Assembly: GCF_041146395.1 (NCBI RefSeq)
Contig: NC_090989.1
Span: 175,413,501 to 175,477,500, forward strand
Origin: Eulemur rufifrons
Taxonomy: Eukaryota; Chordata; Mammalia; Primates; Lemuridae
Direction of reading: 5' to 3'
DNA length: 64,000 bases
Positions 48,165-64,000 of the stretch are shown here, piece by piece; position 1 is the stretch's first letter; every line of letters starts with the position of its first letter. The notes beneath the pieces are model-generated. The model saw only the letters and a program-made list of their open reading frames with translations. It did not search any database and had not been told where the DNA came from. The translations under genes and the position numbers were made by a program.

Positions 48165-48920
48165 AACTCTTTTATTATAAAGGCAATACATGTTATTGTA
48201 GAAATTTGGGAATATACAGAAAAGTGTAAAGGATATAAAATAAACTATAATCTCATTGACAGAGCAAAAAAAAAAAATCATTGATAACATTTTGTTTCAG
48301 GTGTTTTGGGGGTATTTTTCCCCTACCAGTCATTACATTAAGATCATTTTTTATGTTACTAAATATTCTAACAAGACTGTGATTCTTAATCGGTTCATAT
48401 TATTACATCAAACTTACATGCAAGCATTTATTTAACCCTTCTAATGTCAGAGATTTAGAGTGTGTTTAATTTTTTGTATTACAAATACCACTACAATGAA
48501 TCTTAAGTGTGAATCTTTCTGTATGCCTTGCATTATTTCCGTAGGTTAAATTCCTAGTGTTACTCCAACCAGCAGCAGAGACAAATTAGAAGTATCAGAA
48601 ATGCAAATTCGGGGGACCCACCCAGATCTACAGAATAAAGTACTCTGGGGGGTGGTCCAGCAATCTGTGTTTTAAGAAGCCCCACTGACTGATTCCCTGC
48701 ACTTAAACGTTAGAGAATCGCTGCTGAGTGCCATGCAGCCTCTCAGTAAAAGTGTATCCCTGAACCAAAGGATGTGGCTGTTTTAAGTCTTTTGATGCTC
48801 AGTGCCAGACTGCCCCCAAAATAGGCTGTACAAACTTACACTCCCATCAGCCACACAAGAGGGTGCCCGTGCTATGTGTATCACTTATTGTAATCTTTGC
48901 TGATTCGGTCAAAGACCTTC
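48165..48920 (-). mobile_element. Old L1M-type LINE 3' fragment, minus orientation, split by a DNA transposon
   Basis: The left part (48165-48569) has AATTTGGGAATATACAGAAA, AAACTATAATCTCATTGACA and AGGTTAAATTCCTAGTG. The right part (48727-48920) resumes the same family with CTTTTGATGCTCAGTGCC, AGACTGCCCCCAAAATAGGC and CAAACTTACACTCCCATCAG. The two parts are consecutive in the reversed LINE, so they are one insertion broken by the element at 48570-48726. Confidence 0.75.
48570..48726 (+). mobile_element. MER5-like DNA transposon (hAT-Charlie) nested in a LINE
   Basis: About 157 bp bounded by short inverted ends CAGCAGC and GCTGCTG. Inside are ATTAGAAGTATCAGAAATGC, ACTCTGGGGGGTGGTCCAGC and AATCTGTGTTTTAAGAAGCC, in MER5A/B order. 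I cannot see an 8-bp target duplication any more. The strand is chosen by this match. Confidence 0.8.
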
Positions 48921-49507
48921 GAACTAGTTTACGGGACTCTGTAGTTAGGAGAGTTCAAGAGTGTGTAAATCTGGTGTTTACCTTTGAATAGACATAAAAT
49001 GGCTCTTAGTAGATTGCTTTAATGACCTTACTTTCCAGAGTTTGCTTCAGAGCTGTCATTTGTAGTGCTACATTTAAAATATCTGAGAAATAATTCCAGG
49101 GACACATTGGTAAGCATTTAGAGCCAAAAGAGGAAACTTTTTCTAAGTTATAGACAGGTTACTAATACACTTAATGTCAATTAATCGTAGAAAAGTCTAG
49201 GAACATTTGTCAAAACACTGAACTAGTTCGCCAACCTAATTAACATGCAGTATGGGATGTGTAAGGTTTTTTTTTTGTGAGTGGGGCATGATATAGATGA
49301 AATTGTAATCACAAAGTTACATAAAAACACACACAGAAGCACACCTACCGGAGCCAAAGTTATTTGGGTTTCATCACATTCGAAAAGAAGGGACCACAGG
49401 CCTGCATGGCATTAAAGATACGGCATATGCCAGAAAAATCTACCTACCATGGAAGACTAAACAGATTTTCACAAATTATAAAATATATTAATAACAAGTC
49501 ATCTGAT

Positions 49508-49815
49508 AACAAATTTAGGCTGAATGCAGTGGCTCAAGCCTGTAATCCCAGTCTTTTGGGAGGCTACGGAGGGAGGACTGCTTGAGGCCAGGAGTTTCAA
49601 GACTCACCTGTACAGAGTATTGATACACCCCCCCCCTTACAAAAAAAATTTAAAAAATTAGCTGGTCATGGTAGTGGTCACCTGTAGTCCCAGCTACTCG
49701 GGAGGCTGAGGCAGGGGATCACTTGAGCCCAGGAGTTTGAGGTTGCAGTGAGCTAGGATCCCACCACGGCACTCCACCCTGGTAGACAGAGCAAAACTCT
49801 GTCTCTAAAAACAAA
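49508..49815 (+). mobile_element. Diverged AluJ-like SINE
   Basis: GTGGCTCAAGCCTGTAATCC, GGCCAGGAGTTTCAAGAC, a poly-C patch (CACCCCCCCCCT near 49626), and a right arm GGTTGCAGTGAGCTAGGATC with CCACCACGGCACTCC and AAACTCTGTCTCT. The CTAGG and CACGGC variants recall strepsirrhine Alus, but random decay could give them too. Confidence 0.92.
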
Positions 49816-49929
49816 AAACAAATGATTACAAACTCAAAAACAGAATCAAATAAGAAAGGAAGAAAGGAAATAAGAAAGGCTGGAAGGGAGAAAAAATACA
49901 AGGCCAATGCCATCTCCTCTTCAGAAACA

Positions 49930-51090
49930 CTACCAGTTCATAAATAACTGAATTGAGCAAATGTCTTCAAATTTGACAACTATTTTAAAATTAGGTATTA
50001 TGGTTTCACTTATTCTAGCTATAAGATGAATAGAGGTCAATTAGCTAAAATCCAAGATGAAAGAATGTGAAATATGGACACCACCAACCAAATTACTAGA
50101 CTTGTCAGCCCACATCTAATCTCTGGAAATTGTACAATCGACTCAGGCAATGGCCTGTGTAAACAGACAGGCCCAGACCTTTTCCTGGAGACCAATAAGC
50201 TCAGATGCTAGGGTCCAGCATAAAGAGACCTCCATTTACCACATGCCTCCAGTCCTTCTACGGTACAAACCCAACCTTGCTTATCTTATGTCAAAGACAC
50301 ATCTTCAGGGCATTTAAAATCTAAGTCACAAGCCAACACCATATTGTTCAGTGTATACCTCCCATTCATTACCTCCTGATGGAAAGGGTTAAAATAAATC
50401 AGTAGATGTGCACATGCTGAGTTACTGTTTTCTAACTTTACCAATGTCTTCTAAAATCCCACCAACACAGATGCAAATCCTTCCTCTCTGGGCAACTGAA
50501 GGTTGATTGCCTAAATCACTCACCTATTGATTAGTTGCATGCATCTCTTCTACAGCTTACCTTCAATCTGCTTTAAAATTTTTATTGATGTTTAATGTAT
50601 CTGTTTATATCTTATTGTACTTCGATTAATTCAAAATTATGAATTCTTTGAATACAGGGAGATATTCAGTACAGTATTTCTTTATATCTTATAGCCAATC
50701 ATGGGACAATGAACATAAGATATGTAATGTGTTTATGTTAATTTTCTTTGGTAAGGGAGCCAGGGACAAGGATATCCACTCTCTGAATGATTCACTAAGT
50801 GAGTTCAACCGCCATGTCCTTAGTAGGCTGGATGATGATTATTTTGGCTACCAATGATGCCACAACTTTTAATTTGTAAGATGTTAAACAATTACCAAGA
50901 AACTCTGGAGACATGATGACATCTATAAGTCATTTTACCATTCCACTATAGAAATTGTAGAACCAAAGTCTTAAACTATAACATATAGGGCATAAATATA
51001 TATTTTGGGGGATAGTTTGGAAAAGGCTCTTTCAGTTTTGTCACTCTAAAGTAACAGAAGTTTCCAGAAAGCAAGTCCTGCCACATCTGC
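49930..51090. other. Intronic DNA without recognisable gene or repeat
   Basis: Unique AT-rich DNA. I see nothing that supports a gene, RNA or transposon. Confidence 0.5.
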
Positions 51091-51102
51091 CAATCATTAA
51101 CC

Positions 51103-51320
51103 CAGGAGTTGACAAACTTTTTCTGGGCCAGATAATAAGTATTTTAGGCTTTGTGGGCCATGAAATCTCTGTTGTAACCACTCACCTCTGTGTTGCAGCA
51201 TGAAAACAGCTATAAACCATAGTAAGCAAGTGGGTGTAGCTGTTTTTCAACATAACTTTTATTTACAAAACTAGATGGCAAGCTGGATTTGGCCCAAGGG
51301 CCACAGTCTGCTAGTCTGCA
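51103..51320 (+). mobile_element. MER20 DNA transposon, full length, plus orientation
   Basis: CAGGAGTTGACAAACTTTTT at the left end, ATTTTAGGCTTTGTGGGCCA, GTGGGTGTAGCTGTTTTTCA, ACTTTTATTTACAAAACTAG, TGGATTTGGCCCAAGGGCC and a right end near TCTGCAG. The 218-bp length equals the family's usual size. MER20 copies have been reported as enhancers in some tissues (endometrium); a role here is unknown. Confidence 0.93.
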
Positions 51321-51366
51321 GGCTTAAACAATGCCTTATACCTAGAACCATGAAGGTACTGAAGAG

Positions 51367-51444
51367 AGCTGACACAAGTTTAAAATTATTTCCAGAATGC
51401 AGAATAGCTGAGACAAGCTGAAAATTATTTCCAGAATGCAATCT
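51367..51444. repeat. Tandem duplication of a 39-bp unit
   Basis: Two consecutive units each contain AAAATTATTTCCAGAATGCA and start AGCTGACACAAG / AGCTGAGACAAG. A handful of differences separate them. Confidence 0.92.
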
Positions 51445-51449
51445 TGACA

Positions 51450-53400
51450 ATTATAATTGTGAATCACTACATTGCAGAATATAATAATCTCAGCAATTAC
51501 ACTGTGAATATCACATACCTAGCTTATGCATGATGTTTTCCCCATCTTAAAAACATATTAATGATACAGGAAGTCTAGGTATAAATATACATGAAATGTA
51601 CATACAATACATAGCATAAAACTTTGTGTTTATAAGACAAATATAAATCTAATGAGATAATCAGAATATCATAATAAAAATGCACATTGCAAAGGCATTT
51701 TCACTTAGTACTTCTGGATGTTGAATTCCCATTGAGTTGAGATGGAAATGAGGGAAGGTAAGCAATATTATCACAGTATTATTTATCATACACATTAGGA
51801 CCAAAAGTAGTCAGGAAAGAATGAGCATTATGTCATTCTCTCCCAGTCTTTAACCTTGTAGAAGGTTGCTGAGTTTGTAGAGCGATATCAAGAGTCAATA
51901 CATGAGGCTATAAAAAGGGAACTACTTCGTACCATGCAGCCTTGGAAAATTAATCACTTAATAATTATAATAATAAAAAGTCACTTTTGCCCTGCTTTAG
52001 GATGCTACATCTTATTTTATTAAATTTTTCCAAAAATCTTTCTTCCTTTGGCTCTGAGAGGCATGATTCTGCTGTGGAAAAGCAAAAGACATTTTACGCA
52101 CAATTTTCCCTCTACTAGAAAGAGGTATATTGTGCCCTTCAGTGAACATAAAATTGATATTATCATCTCTTAGTTTATATCTCACTACTTAACCTTCAGA
52201 TTAAAAGTTATTGGATTTGAATGACTAAGAAGACATCATGTCACCTTCCTTCAATGTGGAGAGGCAAGAAGTTGGAGACGCAACAAGGTAATGTGATAAA
52301 AACACGAATTTCGGATCAGCTGATGCTTTGCCTCCTTCGGTGGGTGACTGTGATACTGACAACTAACTGTGGTTGTGTGGATGATAAATTGTGTAATAAA
52401 TGATTTTCTTTAAGGAACTTTGCTGGAGATGCATCTGTACTAGAAAGTTTATTTTATTTTGGGTACAGTCAAAAAGAAGCTGTCTAACAATAGGGATAAA
52501 ACAGTTAATCCAAGAGGAACTCAGGGTTAGCAATCTTAAAAAAAACACATCCAATAGCCTCGACAGTTGATATCTGCACTGTCGGTTTATGCAGAAGATA
52601 TTGGAAAATGTCCACTTAAAAGGATTAAAGAGAAGAACAGGGCTCACTTCTAGCCTTCCCTCTCCATGCAAAGTTCAACTGAAACCCACAAAGGAGACTG
52701 TGGTCTTTACCTCCCTAGGCAGTTTAATCTATACCTCCCTAAATGAGTCTTCCAATAGCACCAGCTGTTTAATAATTACACATTGTATCTCTCCAAAAGA
52801 AACACAACATGCACCCCTCTCACCACCTGAAAAACAAATCCATTCTAAGAAGCTTGTGTCAATATGGAACAAAGACTTTATCAAAGATCTAACTTCGAAG
52901 TTTTGTTCTCTAGAAGAGATAAGCCCATTCCATGATCAATCGGAACACAAGCAGTTTATCAGCAGTTCCCATGTGACTTTTGGAAGACATACTCATTAGT
53001 AACTGGCAAAGGCTAACGGGGAAATACCTGATAATTTTAATCCAAATAAACCTGTACAATTGAAACAGTGGGTTTCAGTTATGTCAGAGAGTAGTGTCTT
53101 TTTGGCAAAGCCTTTTTAGAAAAGGACTTTTACAAAATAAGCCCATCCTTCGTTACCAGTTATGTCTGTGCTTTCTTTATCGTATCGCATAGGTTCTGAG
53201 TGGCAGGTGAGAAGAGAGCTGAGGTTCTGCCCTGTGCCCTTCTCTTTTTGTTTCATGGAGCCACCCACCACTTGGCTGATCATTCAGACTGGACATCCTA
53301 AATCATCATCCGTAACTCCCACTCCTTGATATTTTCACATCTCATAACTCAAAAGGCCCTGCTGGCTTTCCAATAATCCCTTCAATAATCTCCTTTTATC
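51450..53400. other. Intronic DNA without recognisable gene or repeat
   Basis: Unique AT-rich DNA. The open frame at 52589-52999 (136 codons) resembles no protein I know and has no sign of splice or start context. Confidence 0.5.
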
Positions 53401-53404
53401 TTTC

Positions 53405-53530
53405 TCGTCCTTATTTCACTCATTCACAGATAGCTGTCAGGAACTATGCTGTGTGCTGGGGAGGTATCAGGGGATGAGAAAGGCGACTGCTACCCTGGCG
53501 GAACTCAAAGTTGACTAAGGGGACTCAAAT
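53405..53530 (-). mobile_element. L2 LINE fragment, minus orientation
   Basis: TTTCACTCATTCACAGATAG, CTGTGTGCTGGGGAGGTATC and CTGCTACCCTGGCGGAACTC follow the reversed L2 tail. Confidence 0.65.
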
Positions 53531-53699
53531 ATCGGAGGAGAAGTTCAGAGAACCAGGTGGGTCAACATGGTGTCTTCAATGAAAAGGCCAGGATTAGTGG
53601 CCCATTACTAAATGCTGGACCAACCGCAATAGGATTGTCATGGCCACTAATCTCCCAGGGACTTCTTTCCTTCCAAGCGAGACTAGGTCCAACCTTCTC

Positions 53700-53940
53700 G
53701 TTTATTTTCAGTACACCTTCTCTGGTATGGCCTTTCTTCTCTGCCTAGAAGCCTCCAGTGGCTTAGAAACCCAAGCCTCCCATGAGCTGAACCCAACTGG
53801 CCTTCTCACTGCCACCATATTTAGTCTTCAGGCTCCAGCCAAGCAAACTCAGTTATTCTCCCATGCCTCGCACATCAGATGACCCCCACGTTTTCTTCCA
53901 CATAGGCGTGCTCAATAAATATTACTTAAATGAAAGAATA
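53700..53940 (+). mobile_element. L2 LINE 3' end, plus orientation
   Basis: TGGTATGGCCTTTCTTCTCT, GAAGCCTCCAGTGGCTTAG and GCTCAATAAATATTACTTAA plus ATGAAAGAATATG form a diverged L2 3' end. Confidence 0.65.
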
Positions 53941-54052
53941 TGTAAACAAGTGAAGAAATGAATTTTAGGAAATCCAAAGCTAAGAGGCAAAGTTCATATT
54001 TGTTTTCCAGTGGAGCACATTTTGTTTTGTTTTGTTTATTTATTTATTTATT

Positions 54053-54078
54053 TTTGCTCCAAGTCCACTTGGAGCAAA
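54053..54078. repeat. Perfect 12-bp inverted repeat with 2-base loop
   Basis: TTTGCTCCAAGT (54053-54064), CC, ACTTGGAGCAAA (54067-54078). It follows directly on a TTTTG/TTTA-rich tract at 54019-54055. Confidence 0.97.
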
Positions 54079-54079
54079 G

Positions 54080-55300
54080 CTGAGACAAAGTCGGTATGGG
54101 AAACTCTCTTCACGACATTTACTTGTGAGAAAGGGAAAAAAAAAAAATGTGGTTGTATTTCTATGAACCGAATCAAACACAGTATTTAGCAAAGGGTCTC
54201 TGGAATGTTACAAGTAACACTTCATAATTACAATAGATCTGAGTTCAAAGACAAAGTGATGAAAAGAAACTTTCTAACATGGAGTTCAATTCCCTACATA
54301 AACTTCCTTCTTGTGGTTCTATGTACCACCTGCATTTATATTGCTATTCTTCTTTGTCATAAAAGCAGTCACCTTGTAACCCTTTTTATCAAGTAATCTA
54401 TGCACTACCTAAAAGTACACTAGACTCCATCAGGCGAGCTATAGGTTTACATTATACAAACATTCCAATTCTGCCTGCTCAGCGCTAGTTGTCACTAAAC
54501 GCGAGCGGTTGCAAAACAGCAAAGTAGGTTCCTCGCCTTCAAAGAACAGATAGGACCTGCCAGTTTTGCAAAACAAACTCTTCCCAATCACTGAAGCTAA
54601 TCTGTCAACAAATTACCATTAAAGTCATATCTCCTGAAAGTTCAAAAAGAGATTTTTGATTAGACAAGAGATAGAGAAGGGGTTTTTATTATTATTATTT
54701 TTTTTTTTATTAGCTCATAGGTCAGGGGCTTAAAATTACCTTCTCAAAGTAGCAAAGCTTGCTCTTGAAGTCAAGAGGGTACACTTCACTCATAATGAAA
54801 TGTGGCATGTGGGTTTCTATTACGGGGCTTTTTCTTTTCTGTTTCCCGTGCCATTTTAATTTTCAATGGAGAGATTAATGACACACAACTGTTTAGTAAT
54901 CAAAACTTGAAAGAATTTCATACAAGGCTCACATCACAAGTTACATCAATCTTTGACAACAATATTTTGATGGGAGGCAGGTCTAAACTAACAGAGTAGA
55001 GAACTAAATTTAGCATTCAGGGTGAAATATGCCTTTTCCAGAAATAGCCTCAAAAGGAATTAGAGAAAAAGTCGGGGGTTATTGTTGTGGCTGCTTTTTC
55101 TTTATTTGTCAGAATTATCTGAATTCCTGTCTCGGTTTTGTTTCAGTTTGTTTGTAGAGTTATCACTAACATTTCGGTGGCATTGATTCCTACCAAATAT
55201 TTTTGACCACCAATATTTTCCATATTGTTTGAACTTTACGATATCTTCAATAAATGTGTATCTTGGCAGAATAATTCCTTTACAACTATAGTTGGTTTTT
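54080..55300. other. Intronic DNA without recognisable gene or repeat
   Basis: Unique sequence with a TTA/T-rich run near 54690-54710. Nothing else is visible. Confidence 0.5.
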
Positions 55301-55319
55301 ACCTACCAGCAAAGGAAGG

Positions 55320-55382
55320 TGCTATCCCCTACCATAATACCTGGCCCCATGAAGGCACTCAATAAATATTAATAATACCTTC
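55320..55382 (+). mobile_element. L2 LINE terminal fragment, plus orientation
   Basis: CCTACCATAATACCTGGCCC and GGCACTCAATAAATATTAAT match the L2 3' terminus. Confidence 0.65.
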
Positions 55383-55384
55383 TA

Positions 55385-60697
<5,313 letters not shown>

Positions 60698-60756
60698 CTG
60701 ATAGAAGGATTTCCAGGAGGGAGGGGGGAAGAAGAAGAAGAAGAAGAAGAAAAAAA
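60698..60756 (-). promoter_or_regulatory. FOXP1: Splice acceptor and microsatellite polypyrimidine tract
   Basis: Read on the minus strand, a T- and CTT-repeat tract (plus-strand GAA repeat at about 60728-60750) runs into a C/T-rich stretch, then CCTTCTATCAG, whose AG at 60698-60699 fits a 3' splice site. A TTTTAAC sequence near 60763-60769 could serve as a distant branch point. The pyrimidine tract is itself a trinucleotide microsatellite, so its length may vary between individuals or species. Confidence 0.8.
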
Positions 60757-61759
60757 GCAGCTGTTAAAACAGTTGTTGTGCATATGGAGAAGGGCCCCAC
60801 ACTTTAAATGTTGCCAAAATCTGTAAACAGTTGTCATTTTCTTTCACTCCATTTATCCCTCATTAGTGGGCCACTCCCCTATAGTTTATGAGTATGAAGC
60901 TGTTGTTCTCAATTCAAGTTTTAGCAGCATTGCTTTAAATATACTTTTTCCCCTTAGAAAAAATAAATATTTTTTAGATGAACCTAGAATTCAGGATTAA
61001 ATTTCTCTCGTTGTATCTGGATGTTGTGCTTGAAAACCAGTAAGTTGTCCTATAGAGCATATCAGGTATATCATTAAACTTTAATACGTGCAGGCGCGCT
61101 GTGTGGTGATGTTACACTCTCAGAGAGACGGTCTCCAACTTCCGTCTACCAAGAGAAGACAGGCATTACCAGGAGGCCCCCTGAGGTAATTCGTGCTGGA
61201 AAACCTAACAGTCAAACACCAAAGATTCGTTCTCCTTGGAATGATTCAGGCACCGAAACACTTCAAAATTGGCCATTGCAGTAAGATAGGCCACTTTCAC
61301 AGAGAGAGAGAGGGGGGTAGGGAAAATACAAGTTTCCACTTTTCAAAAGCTAAATAAATTTAAACTCTGACCTTTGTTTTATGGTTAAAACTGACCTAGG
61401 AAGTCTCATTCAAATTTAGATGTTTCTCTTGTTGGATTACTGACATCTAGTTTGGTTTAAGGCTTGAAAGGTCTGGGCCTTATATTTAATTTTGGAGAAA
61501 AATCTTGCCCAGGTAGACCTAAGGAAAGGTCTGAATTTGAAAGTACTAAATGTCTAATAGAAAAAATATATGTAGTACAGAATGAGTAGCTGGAACGTAT
61601 CTTCTAGGTGTAAATACATTTCACATTCATCCTTGTTTCTCTCTGGGCACAAAACCATTATCCCAGAGAGCCAGTTCAGCTCTAGACTTGGTAAAGGTGT
61701 CCAAAGTTGACAAAAGACATGTATTAATAATATTTGCTGTCAACTGTTTCCATCTATTG

Positions 61760-61965
61760 ATCACCAGGGCTGTGCCAGGTAGGCCCTATTGCAGATGGTT
61801 TACATATGTTCTCCAGGTTAGTGGATGCAAACTGCTATCCCCAGTTTGAAGATGAGAAAACTAAGGCTCCATGAGAGGTATTCTGATTTGTCCATTATAT
61901 ATCAGAGCTAGTCATGGTGGAATCAAGATTTGAACCAGTTGTTAAATCAAAGCTCTTAACCACAA
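61760..61965 (-). mobile_element. MIR SINE, minus orientation
   Basis: GGGCTGTGCCAGGTAGGCCC, CCAGTTTGAAGATGAGAAAA, CTAAGGCTCCATGAGAGG, AGATTTGAACCAGTTG and AAAGCTCTTAACCACAATG keep the full MIR order from end to start. Confidence 0.85.
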
Positions 61966-63529
61966 TGTGTTTTTTTTAAAGTTGAGGGGAAAACAACAGT
62001 TATTAAAGGAAGTTGACAGTTCAAACATCAAAGCTGAGAAATGCTTGAATAATTAAGACTTTAATGTGAAATACCAATCCCAGATTAAAGGGTAGAAAAC
62101 TTTTACACAAATTTGTTCCAATCATGGAATGACTTATGTACAACCAGTGCTACAGATTTCTTCCCCATACATGGAATATGTGACAACGGGGAAGCTTAAA
62201 CACTTTGGACATCTTTAGAGGACACTGTTCTCTTTGCTAGAAATTGATTGAAGTCTGTTTTCTGCAGACTTGCACAAAAACCAAATGGAAGAATTAAAAG
62301 CAGAAAAATTCACATCTTTCTCCATTCCCTTTCAGTGCACAGTATGGTTCAACTTGACTACAGACTTCATAAACCCAGAAGATATATATATATATTTTTT
62401 AAGTTAATCTAATTCTGAGGTGGATTAAGAATGGCATTTTTTGTTAACAGGTGGGAAACAAACTCAGAAGCAACAGCTGATTCACTCCGTTTCTTTATTT
62501 TTTTCATTCTTTTTTTCATGCTCGTCCCTTCAGATTAGACTTTCCAGTAATTACAGTCCTTTAAAAACTGCGTTCATGTCCTCCCTGTCCACAGAGAAAA
62601 GGCACTATCAAAAAACAACTAAAACCTTCCCTAAGATATAAGAATCAGGCAATAAGATACTTCGTGGCAACATGTGCCTTTGTTCATCACCAAAAAAGAA
62701 AACAATTTGTGAAACCAGGTATTTTTTACCCCAGTGTTTCAGTGTCTCTTCCACAATCTTGCCCATTTGTACAGGGGTAAGGAAAAGGCACAGTGTTCCA
62801 GAATTTAAGGGATAGGACGGTGTCTTCAGCGCAGGTGGCAAGGAAGCCCATTTCATTGTTAGGATATATCACAAGTATACCTAAAGAAAAAAATTATTTT
62901 TTTTAACCTTCTGAGAATGCCTACCCACACTGGGGACAGGACCCCCCCAAAGACAAAAGCATTGCATGTATATAAACTCTAAGCCTGCCCTCAGAATGGG
63001 GCATATTTAGCCAAATATCCCGTCCTGATGGAATGCTGCTTTCAGACTATGGGACCACTGGGACCCCAGACCTGAGAACAGGTGTCTAAGAGACCAGTCC
63101 TACTTTTGTTTCCTTGGTTTGACACCATCCTGGTGGGTGGGATAAGAACAATCTCCAACACACAATTTGATGAGAAGGCCCTGTTTTTGCTCCATGCCGT
63201 TCCAAAGAAGACTGCCAAGTCCTCCAGTACAAGTTTTGCAGGCATCAGGCCAAGCAGCTTGGCTTGTGAATCAGGTTTGTGAGAGTGCAGGCTTTGGGAC
63301 CAAAATTGCATAAAGGATTATTTTGGTCTGAGGATGTCCTTAATTAGTCAAGTGCTAACAGTAGTATGTAGGTTGGAAGATTTAAAATTTCCCATAATCT
63401 CCCACACCAATCAGGAGAAAACAGCTTTTTGAAAAGCACATGTGAAAAAATAGGAGTGTCAATGTCTAAGAACATTTCTAACAGTGTCTGGGCCAGCAAT
63501 ATTTTCTATTGAATGTTCCAAGCCATTTA

Positions 63530-63671
63530 ATAAGCCTTTATATCTGTCCCACGCTCCATAAACTGTAAAGCCCTTTGATGTACTTTTCAAACTCATAACA
63601 TGAGGGAAATAAGGCAGGTAAATGTTATCCCCATTTTACAGATAAGAAAACTGAAGCTCAATCGATTAAAG
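63530..63671 (-). mobile_element. MIR SINE fragment, minus orientation
   Basis: TACTTTTCAAACTCATAACA, TATCCCCATTTTACAGATAA and GAAAACTGAAGCTCAATCG fit a reversed MIR cut off by the DNA transposon that starts at 63672. Confidence 0.75.
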
Positions 63672-64000
63672 CAGTGGTCCCCAATCTGGCACCAGGGACC
63701 AGTTTCATGGAAGATAATTTTTTCACGCACTGGAGGTAGGGGGGATGGTTTCGGGGTGATTCAAGCACATTACATTTATTGTGCAGTCAAACCTCTCTGC
63801 TAATGATAATCTATATTTGCAGCTGCTCCCCAGCACTAGCATCACCGCCTCAGCTCCACCTCAGATCATCGGGCATTAGATTCTCATAAGGAGCACACAA
63901 CCTGGATCCCTCGCATGCGCAGTTTACAGTACGGGTCTCGCTCCTATGTGAATTTAATGGCGCTGCTGATCTGACAGGAGGCGGGGCTTACGCGGTGATG
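63672..64000 (+). mobile_element. hAT-type DNA transposon, cut by the window edge
   Basis: The left terminal inverted repeat CAGTGGTCCCCAATC is followed by ACCAGGGACCAGTTTCATGG, GGATGGTTTCGGGGTGATTC, GCATTAGATTCTCATAAGG, CTCGCATGCGCAGTTTACAG and CTGATCTGACAGGAGGCGGG. I recognise this as a common non-autonomous hAT MER family, name uncertain. The right end lies outside the window. It interrupts the MIR that ends at 63671. Confidence 0.82.

Larger units (their letters stand above)
60700..64000 (-). other. FOXP1: FOXP1 intron upstream of the first coding exon (partial)
   Basis: This is the 3' end of the intron that separates a non-coding FOXP1 exon, outside the window, from the first coding exon. 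It contains two MIR-like relics and a DNA transposon at the right edge. Between 60800 and 61750, and between 61970 and 63520, I see no gene and no recognisable repeat apart from short A/T runs and an AT tract near 62385. Confidence 0.8.

Overview
The window is vertebrate nuclear DNA, almost certainly from a primate. It is AT-rich, intron-like, and carries old interspersed repeats: Alu, MIR, L2, CR1/L3, L1, LTR copies, and MER20/MER5-type DNA transposons. No bacterial or viral gene organisation is present. The only coding sequence I can support is one exon on the minus strand at 60507-60697. It encodes the first 60 residues of FOXP1, a forkhead/winged-helix transcription repressor, beginning [13 protein letters not shown] and ending in a run of six glutamines. 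Three residues (Ser21, Ser31, Val54) differ from the human protein as I remember it. Every Alu looks J-like, and one has right-arm variants that recall strepsirrhine Alus. I therefore lean towards a non-human primate, possibly a lemur or loris, but this is tentative.

Layout, following FOXP1 transcription from high to low coordinates: 64000-60698 is the end of the upstream intron, closing with a CTT-microsatellite polypyrimidine tract and an AG acceptor. 60697-60507 is the exon, with 11 nt of 5' UTR and 60 codons in phase 0. 60506-1 is about 60.5 kb of the next intron. The exon expected to follow in the FOXP1 protein was not found, so this intron continues beyond position 1.

Within the large intron, 1-8.8 kb and 29.3-33.6 kb show almost no recognisable repeats. 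The 8.8-29 kb part is a dense graveyard of old repeats. The 36.5-39.7 kb part is strikingly free of repeats and, with a stretch near 27.3 kb, is the best candidate for conserved regulatory DNA. The 40-55 kb part holds two neighbouring Alus with shared private variants, two MER20 copies, a LINE split by a MER5-like element, and several perfect inverted repeats and short tandem duplications.

I found no RNA gene, CRISPR array, phage, operon or new multi-gene system. The open reading frames outside the FOXP1 exon look like chance frames or repeat-derived frames. Transposon family names come from remembered consensus sequences and should be confirmed with a repeat library. Edges of old repeats are approximate, usually within 10-40 bases.
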